From Oscillospiraceae bacterium (GTDB lineage Bacteria > Bacillota > Clostridia > Oscillospirales > Ruminococcaceae): a stretch of DNA of 37,127 bases. The notes beneath the pieces are model-generated. The model saw only the letters and a program-made list of their open reading frames with translations. It did no database searches and was not told the DNA's origin. A program made the translations under genes and the position numbers. The stretch spans positions 1-37,127 of the forward strand of contig JAFLUE010000007.1 of the NCBI GenBank assembly GCA_022508945.1, written 5' to 3'. Below are positions 34,610 to 37,127 of the stretch, piece after piece. Within the stretch, counting starts at the first letter, position 1. Each line of letters starts with the position of its first letter.

Positions 34610-35191
34610 ATGAATAACTCAGAACTTTCAAAAAAGATCGAGGGCTATTTAAAGTCTGCTGCAGCAAAGGCAAAGAAGTTTGAAGATCTTGTTGCGGTAA
34701 CTATTTCTTTAATTTCCGAGAATAATGAAGATTTGTACGTAGAAGTAAAGGACGGCAAGATAACCGTTGCTCCTTATCATTATGATGATTTTGGCTGCGC
34801 TATCCAGGGGGCTCCCGAGAACATCGACAGGGTTTTCTCCGGCGCGGTTTCTTTTGACAAGGCTCTCTCTGATGGGCTTGTAAATGTTGTTGCAGGTGAT
34901 GAAGCTAAGTTCAAGGCTCTTGAGGTGCTTGTTCCTTCCAAGAAGGCTCCTGCTAAGACTGCTGCTAAAGCTCCCGCCAAGAAGGCTTGCGCGTCTAAGT
35001 CTTGTGCAGCAAAGCCCGCGAAGGCTGCTCCTGCTCCTGCGAAGGCTGCTGAGGCTGCCGCAAAGCCCGCGGAAAAGCCTGCTGCTCCTGTAAAGGCTGC
35101 TTCTGCTCCCGCTAAGACAGCGACGGCGGCTGCTGCGCCGAAGCCTGCTGCTGCGGACACGGCGAAGAAGGCTCCCGCAAAGAAAAAGTAA
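34610..35191 (+). CDS. SCP2-like domain protein with histone-H1-like Lys/Ala/Pro tail
   Basis: 193 residues from ATG 34610, with AAGGAGG 9 nt upstream and a good promoter, so likely well expressed. Residues about 1-108 resemble the small SCP2 sterol-carrier fold: DLYVEVKDGKITVAPYHY, then GAPENIDRVFSG and a helix KALSDGLVNVVAGDEAKFKAL. Residues about 109-193 are a low-complexity tail of Lys, Ala and Pro (AKKA, PAKK repeats) with two Cys (KKACASKSCAAK), like bacterial histone-H1 or phasin-type tails. That tail would bind nucleic acid or polyanions. I know of no family with this pairing, and the SCP2 assignment rests on pattern only. Monocistronic, with a terminator. Confidence 0.75.
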   Translation: MNNSELSKKIEGYLKSAAAKAKKFEDLVAVTISLISENNEDLYVEVKDGKITVAPYHYDDFGCAIQGAPENIDRVFSGAVSFDKALSDGLVNVVAGDEAKFKALEVLVPSKKAPAKTAAKAPAKKACASKSCAAKPAKAAPAPAKAAEAAAKPAEKPAAPVKAASAPAKTATAAAAPKPAAADTAKKAPAKKK

Positions 35192-35205
35192 ATTGTTTCT
35201 GATAT

Positions 35206-35243
35206 TGAAATGCTCCCGTGTTAATTCGCGGGAGCTTATTTCA
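35206..35243 (+). terminator. Terminator of the SCP2/histone-tail gene
   Basis: GCTCCCG (35212-35218) pairs with CGGGAGC (35229-35235), followed by TTATTT; a flanking GAAAT/ATTTC extends the stem. Confidence 0.85.
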
Positions 35244-35273
35244 ATGATCTTACAGAGGATCAAAAATCGCTCT

Positions 35274-35347
35274 GCGGATATAGTTTATCGGTAAAACATC
35301 AGCTTCCCAAGCTGAGGTGGTGGGTTCGACTCCCATTATCCGCTCCA
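35274..35347 (+). tRNA. tRNA-Gly (anticodon CCC)
   Basis: The 74-nt cloverleaf is complete: acceptor arms GCGGATA (35274-35280) and TATCCGC (35337-35343), D-arm, anticodon stem CAGC/GCTG with loop TTCCCAA (anticodon 35306-35308, CCC), T-arm with TTCGACT, discriminator T and an encoded CCA. It decodes the GGG codon. It stands alone, between two terminators. Confidence 0.95.
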
Positions 35348-35352
35348 AATCG

Positions 35353-35404
35353 AAAACCCCATTTAAACCGCGTTACAATACGATTTAAATGGGGTTTTGT
35401 TTAT
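35353..35404 (+). terminator. Terminator after the tRNA
   Basis: AAAACCCCATTTAAA (35353-35367) pairs perfectly with TTTAAATGGGGTTTT (35384-35398), followed by GTTTAT. Confidence 0.8.
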
Positions 35405-35461
35405 ATAAAATTAGTTTGAAAAATACGTAAAAACTTAAAAATTTCACAGATATTTAATAAA

Positions 35462-35620
35462 ATGTCAGTCAAAAAGCAGTCAAATGCAGAGAAGCAAAAA
35501 ATAAGGCAGAGGCTAAACCCAAACAACAGCCATGGTTGTTCACGTCTGCGTCTCTTGGAAACCAGTGCAGATAAAAGCGGTTTGATATTGATAATAAGTG
35601 CTAAAAACGCGGCAGCTTAA
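35462..35620 (+). CDS. Doubtful 52-aa reading frame after the tRNA
   Basis: ATG 35462 to TAA 35620, starting MSVKKQSNAEKQKIRQRL. It has no clear ribosome site. The duplicated AGTCAAA text at its start and its place right after a tRNA make a remnant of an integrated element conceivable. I would not annotate it without support from related genomes. Confidence 0.2.
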   Translation: MSVKKQSNAEKQKIRQRLNPNNSHGCSRLRLLETSADKSGLILIISAKNAAA

Positions 35621-35630
35621 ATGCTGCCGC
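35598..35630 (-). terminator. Terminator of the ABC ATPase gene
   Basis: GCGGCAGC (35609-35616) and GCTGCCGC (35623-35630) form an 8-bp stem with loop TTAAAT. On the minus strand it is followed by GTTTTTAG, 8 nt after the stop codon. Confidence 0.88.
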
Positions 35631-35637
35631 GAATTAT

Positions 35638-36276
35638 TTATCTTATTTTTACAAGCTTTCCCTTGTCCATCTTGCAGACCGTATCGCACAGCACATCAAT
35701 GTCCTCCGTGCTGTGTGAGGCTATCAGGATCGTTTTGCCCTGCGCTTTCAGGTCAAGCAGATACTGCCCCATATCCTTTACGCCGTTCTTGTCAAGACCG
35801 TTCATCGGCTCGTCGAGTATCAGCATCTCGGGATCTTCCATGATCGCCTGTGCAAGCCCTAAACGTCGGCGCATATCGAGAGAATATTTCCCGACATGCT
35901 GCTTGTCGTCGGGGTTTAGACCGACGCTTTTTATCGCGTTTTTGATCTCGTCCTTGCCTATTTTATTTGAGATATTCGCGAGTAATTTCAAGTTATTAAA
36001 CCCCGAATAATTCGGCAGAAAACCGGGCGTTTCGATGATTACGCCGATGTTTGTCGGAATGTCGATGTCTTTGCCGATTATTTTGCCATTAACGCGTATC
36101 TCGCCTATTTTGTACGGCACTATCCCGCAGATGCATTTTATCAGCATCGTTTTTCCCGAGCCGTTTTGCCCGATAAGACCGTGAACCTTTCCTTTCTCAA
36201 AATCCATCGATATATTATCAAGCACGGTCGCTTCTTTGAATTTTTTCGTGAGGTTTTTTACGGTAATTGCATTCAT
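35638..36276 (-). CDS. ABC transporter ATP-binding protein
   Basis: 212 residues, a BcrA/lantibiotic-immunity-type ATPase by its short length and layout. Walker A is GQNGSGKT (36-43), followed by the Q-loop region (about 75-82), a signature YSLDMRRRLGLAQAI where most relatives have YSLGM, Walker B MLILDEPMNGLD and the H-loop His in ASHS. AGGAGG precedes the ATG. No permease gene follows before the terminator, so the partner must lie elsewhere, perhaps upstream beyond the window edge. The substrate is unknown (bacitracin-type peptide, ion or lipid are possible). Confidence 0.92.
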   Translation of the reverse strand: MNAITVKNLTKKFKEATVLDNISMDFEKGKVHGLIGQNGSGKTMLIKCICGIVPYKIGEIRVNGKIIGKDIDIPTNIGVIIETPGFLPNYSGFNNLKLLANISNKIGKDEIKNAIKSVGLNPDDKQHVGKYSLDMRRRLGLAQAIMEDPEMLILDEPMNGLDKNGVKDMGQYLLDLKAQGKTILIASHSTEDIDVLCDTVCKMDKGKLVKIR

Positions 36277-36386
36277 TTCGACCTCCTTTCACAGAAGTAA
36301 ATCCCTGATCCACCGCATCTCGACATTGACCAACATATAAATCAACAGTGAGCATTTTGGGGATTTGCCTATGAAAACTGTAAAAG

Positions 36387-37127
36387 TTATAAGCCCCAAA
36401 CCTCATGGATATCTTGAAATTCTATAGGCTCAATAATACGATCCCAACCGAATTTCCATACGCCGCTTTCCTTTTTCAGCACGCCCTTTCCCGGCATTGC
36501 GTTTCCTATACCATCAATGTAGAAAAAATATGAAAATACGATCTCATCATCTGTTTTTGACATGACCTTTGCCATCATACCGGGACATGGCAGGCGCGAA
36601 TTACCCGGACCAATTGGAATATGATACAATCTGCCGTTTATTTCAATAAGCAGCGGCTCATATGGCTCAGAGTAATCCCGAAGAACGATCCGGTCATTTT
36701 CAATATCCGCGTATGCTCTGTAATCATCAATAGAACCTGAGAAAAAATACTGTTGGTACAGAGCATTAAATTCGTCAAAATTGTTGAAATAAGTATTGGG
36801 CACAATAAAGTAAGGAAGCTCCATGCCTTTGTATTCCAGTATATACTGATATTTGTGTTCGGCATCGGTGTTGTTCTCATATTCAAGCTCATAAATGTTA
36901 TCATAATAAATGTTATAATGTAATGCACAATACAAAAAGAGAGCCATGGGATAGTTTTCCTTCAAGAATGATTGAAGCCATAGGTCGTCCTCTGTGAAAT
37001 CATCATACTCAAAGTCGTCAAAATATACAACATCATATTCATGCGGTGTTTCCGCCGAGCTTTCGCCGCTGCCCGAATTTGGTGTATGATCCGATGACGA
37101 GGAGTCTTCATATGTGCTGCCGTCCGG
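36387..37127 (-). CDS. Partial gene for a probable secreted or lipoprotein, cut by the window edge
   Basis: The frame is open from the right edge (37127) to the stop at 36387, 246 codons, so the start is missing. The visible N-terminal part is Ser/Gly/Asp-rich (EDSSSSDHTPNSGSGESSAE), as is usual for linkers behind a lipobox. The rest is acidic and rich in Tyr, Phe and Asp (about 190 residues), with beta-rich segments such as LLIEINGRLYHIPIG and GVWKFGWD. The general look resembles extracytoplasmic inhibitor-like (IseA-type) domains, but this is weak. It is 110 nt upstream of the ABC ATPase gene and may share its operon. Confidence 0.7.
   Translation of the reverse strand, partial: PDGSTYEDSSSSDHTPNSGSGESSAETPHEYDVVYFDDFEYDDFTEDDLWLQSFLKENYPMALFLYCALHYNIYYDNIYELEYENNTDAEHKYQYILEYKGMELPYFIVPNTYFNNFDEFNALYQQYFFSGSIDDYRAYADIENDRIVLRDYSEPYEPLLIEINGRLYHIPIGPGNSRLPCPGMMAKVMSKTDDEIVFSYFFYIDGIGNAMPGKGVLKKESGVWKFGWDRIIEPIEFQDIHEVWGL

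Overview
The window looks like chromosome of an anaerobic, Gram-positive gut or rumen Clostridia-type bacterium, probably in or near the Oscillospirales (Ruminococcus-like). This is inferred from AGGAGG-type ribosome sites, perfect TTGACA/TATAAT promoters with 17-bp spacers, lipoprotein and xPxTG-type wall-anchor signals, a dgt-dnaG-rpoD cluster, and moderate GC with many inverted-repeat terminators. No taxonomic search was possible. There are 24 protein genes (one cut by the right edge) and one tRNA. I saw no rRNA, CRISPR array, transposase or intact integrase.

Layout. 1-9556: two very large secreted, surface-anchored pectin enzymes on the + strand, a CE8 pectin methylesterase and a PL9 pectate lyase, each with its own promoter. 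They form a natural pair: de-esterify homogalacturonan, then cleave it. 9665-14762 (minus): glmS, a sodium:alanine symporter and a membrane DUF3810-like protein with an HExxH motif. 14970-20771 (plus): a class A penicillin-binding protein diverging from the DUF3810 gene, a transglutaminase-like lipoprotein closely coupled to a PHP-family phosphatase, a flavin-reductase-like protein and an unknown protein. 20980-24977 (minus): a divergent methionyl-tRNA synthetase and an ammonium transporter fused to a PII domain. 25403-28452: a tiny Gly/Ala-rich protein (+), then a YigZ/IMPACT protein, ribosomal protein L31 and phosphoglucomutase (all minus). 29103-34375 (plus): dgt, dnaG and two tandem RpoD-like sigma factors. 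34610-35347: an SCP2-like protein with a histone-H1-like Lys/Ala/Pro tail, then tRNA-Gly(CCC). 35638-37127 (minus): an ABC ATPase and a truncated secreted protein.

The most interesting regulatory signal precedes the Amt-PII gene. A consensus promoter is followed within about 10 nt by a small hairpin with an AAGGGA hexaloop. Its 3' arm is also the 5' arm of a strong intrinsic terminator, and the whole lies about 80 nt before the start codon. This is the geometry of a transcription attenuator and resembles ANTAR-controlled antitermination sites, although only one hexaloop hairpin is visible.

Other items to check are the tandem sigma factors that both keep region 1.1, the SCP2-histone-tail protein, the unusual MetRS (KASSS signature, altered zinc knuckle, apparent insertion), and several large branched palindromes and degenerate repeats in the gene-free stretches at 1-469, 11492-11959 and 28453-29102.
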